Shown here one piece after another: positions 7,041 through 7,832 of a stretch of DNA of 7,832 nucleotides. Within the stretch, counting starts at the first letter, position 1, and every line of letters begins with the position of its first letter. Origin of the DNA: Syntrophorhabdus sp. (GTDB lineage Bacteria > Desulfobacterota > BSN033 > UBA1163). The notes beneath the pieces are model-generated. The model had not been told where the DNA came from. It saw only the letters and a list, made by a program, of their open reading frames with translations, and searched no databases. The position numbers and the translations under genes are program-made. Location: assembly GCA_020724025.1 (NCBI GenBank), contig DYHU01000178.1, forward strand, positions 1 through 7,832. Reading direction: 5' to 3'.

Positions 7041-7069
7041 TTGACATTGTATAAATAAGGTTATAAGAT
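7041..7069 (+). promoter_or_regulatory. Predicted sigma-70-like promoter of the FCD-type GntR gene
   Basis: A perfect TTGACA (7041-7046) is followed after 17 bp by TAAGAT (7064-7069, 4 of 6). Alternatively TATAAG at 7062-7067 serves as -10 with a 15-bp spacer. The start site would be near 7076, only about 10 nt before the TTG start, so the message would be nearly leaderless. Operator copy 2 lies directly downstream, consistent with autorepression. Confidence 0.6.
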
Positions 7070-7085
7070 TTTTCAGAATTTAAAA

Positions 7086-7099
7086 TTGGATACAATTTT
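7086..7099. promoter_or_regulatory. GntR-like operator, copy 2 (at the GntR gene start)
   Basis: TTGGATACAATTTT is a perfect inverted copy of 6922-6935; the core centres lie 160 bp apart. It overlaps the predicted TTG start of the regulator and sits just after the predicted transcription start, a typical position for negative autoregulation. Confidence 0.7.
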
Positions 7100-7781
7100 G
7101 AGAAAGCTTTCCCTTCGAACAATCCCATCAAAAAATACCATCCCGGTCAGAGAAAAGACTTACGAATACTTGAAGTCGGCTGTCCTCTCTGGTCGTTTCA
7201 ATCCAGGCAAAAGACTCACTGAGGAGCATTTGGCAAAAGAATTGGGGGTCAGCCGCACTCCTGTAAGAGAGGCCCTCCACAAGTTGGAATCAGAAGGCCT
7301 TGTCAAACCTCGCAAGAAGAAAGGGTTCGTCGCATCTGCGGATTCAAGAGATGAAATAGAAGAGTTGTTCGATATTCGGGCAAGTCTGGAGGGATATGCG
7401 CTTAGACTAATCTCTGAAATTATTTCTGAGGGGACACTTAAACGACTGGATGGATTCATTGAAAATGCAGAAGATGCGTTAAAACGAAAAAAGATCGATG
7501 AGATTTTTAAATGGAATACGCGCTTTCACGATACGCTTCGTGACTTGATCGCCCATAAACCCCGATTCCATCGCCTGATTGCAAACATGAGAAAATACGT
7601 GTTGAGATACCGGAAGGATACTCTTCATTATCTCGATGGAGCGAAGAGAACCATCGATGGCCACCGGAAAATCATGATGGCGCTAAGATTGAAAGACCCT
7701 GATCTTTGTGAACGGATCATGCGGGAACACGTCCAGGAGGCCAAAGAGGATGCCCTGCAAACCCTTTTCCCAGAAAAATAG
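7086..7781 (+). CDS. GntR-family transcriptional regulator, FadR subfamily with FCD domain
   Basis: The longest frame gives 231 residues, normal for FCD regulators. The winged helix-turn-helix spans about 20-82, with LTEEHLAKELGVSRTPVREALHKLE (44-68) followed by the wing GLVKPRKKKGFVAS (71-84). The all-helical FCD effector domain (about 90-220) shows FDIRASLEGYALRL, NTRFHDTL (N144, H148), H193 and H215, the positions that usually bind a metal and an organic acid. Regulators of this group often sense lactate, glycolate, other hydroxyacids or sugar acids, which suits the divergent dehydrogenase operon. No ATG or GTG precedes the HTH; TTG 7086 is taken as start, with TTG 7098 as an alternative, and neither has a clear Shine-Dalgarno. 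Paired inverted operators in the shared upstream region suggest it controls itself and the minus-strand operon; that is inference. Confidence 0.92.
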   Translation: MDTILRKLSLRTIPSKNTIPVREKTYEYLKSAVLSGRFNPGKRLTEEHLAKELGVSRTPVREALHKLESEGLVKPRKKKGFVASADSRDEIEELFDIRASLEGYALRLISEIISEGTLKRLDGFIENAEDALKRKKIDEIFKWNTRFHDTLRDLIAHKPRFHRLIANMRKYVLRYRKDTLHYLDGAKRTIDGHRKIMMALRLKDPDLCERIMREHVQEAKEDALQTLFPEK

Positions 7782-7791
7782 ATAAGGTTTG

Positions 7792-7832
7792 ATGGTGAAG
7801 AGAAGCAAGAGCGAAAAGAGTTGGAGGATCTA
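7792..7832 (+). CDS. Possible start of a further plus-strand gene (cut by window edge)
   Basis: ATG 7792 is preceded by AAGG at 7784-7787 (4-nt spacing) and opens a frame of 13 codons (MVKRSKSEKSWRI) to the window end, 10 bp after the regulator stop. The tight spacing suggests an operon with the regulator, but so few codons give no clue to function and may not be coding. Confidence 0.3.
   Translation, partial: MVKRSKSEKSWRI

Larger units (their letters stand above)
6869..7085. other. Divergent AT-rich control region
   Basis: These 217 bp separate the redox operon from its likely regulator. They hold a promoter on each strand, operator copy 1, the TGTAATTTA tandem repeat, a ribosome binding site for the ferredoxin-like gene and the AT palindrome AAAATTTT (6934-6941). 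Operator copy 2 begins right at the end. Base composition is far more AT-rich than the genes on either side. No small gene is convincing here. Confidence 0.75.

Noticed and set aside
7086..7781. Asn (N144) instead of Asp in the FCD DxxxH motif as evidence for a lost metal site
   Set aside because: NxxFH is common in this family, so it does not indicate loss of function.

Overview
The window reads as chromosomal DNA from an anaerobic bacterium. The FAD/iron-sulfur oxidoreductases, the ferredoxin-like protein, the FadR-type GntR regulators and the bacterial sigma-70-like promoters and Shine-Dalgarno sites together suggest a Desulfobacterota-like (deltaproteobacterial) lineage. That assignment is inference from gene content; there is no rRNA or other phylogenetic marker here. 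There are no RNA genes, CRISPR arrays, insertion sequences or phage genes.

Left block (1-2369, minus strand). An AT-rich promoter near 2342-2369 drives a full-length CDC48/p97-type double-ring AAA+ ATPase (143-2278). Its last codons overlap the start of a second minus-strand gene, a GntR/FadR-family regulator (149 to beyond position 1), through an ATGCTAA junction. The leader of the ATPase gene carries an 8-bp inverted repeat (AAATTGGT/ACCAATTT), which could be the target of that co-transcribed regulator.

Middle block (2506-6868, minus strand). This is a tightly packed three-gene operon. In transcription order it holds a 2[4Fe-4S] ferredoxin-like protein with a long uncharacterised C-terminal domain (6059-6868), an unrecognised Cys/His-bearing 214-residue protein (5411-6055), and a large FAD-linked 2-hydroxyacid dehydrogenase fused to a di-cluster and double-CCG iron-sulfur module (2506-5400). 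The gaps are 3 and 10 bp, and each internal ribosome binding site lies in the tail of the preceding gene. The likely theme is oxidation of a 2-hydroxyacid with electrons passed through iron-sulfur centres; the substrate cannot be read from the sequence.

Right block (7086-7832, plus strand). A second GntR regulator with an FCD ligand-binding domain is transcribed divergently from the redox operon. The shared 217-bp region between them holds two perfect inverted copies of a 14-bp GntR-like operator, AAAATTGTATCCAA, one just before each gene. This is good evidence that the regulator controls itself and the redox operon. The start of another plus-strand gene may lie at 7792.

The best candidates for something undescribed are the unknown 214-residue protein with its ferredoxin-like partner, operating as a redox module under an FCD regulator. 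Next is the bacterial CDC48 translationally coupled to a transcription factor.
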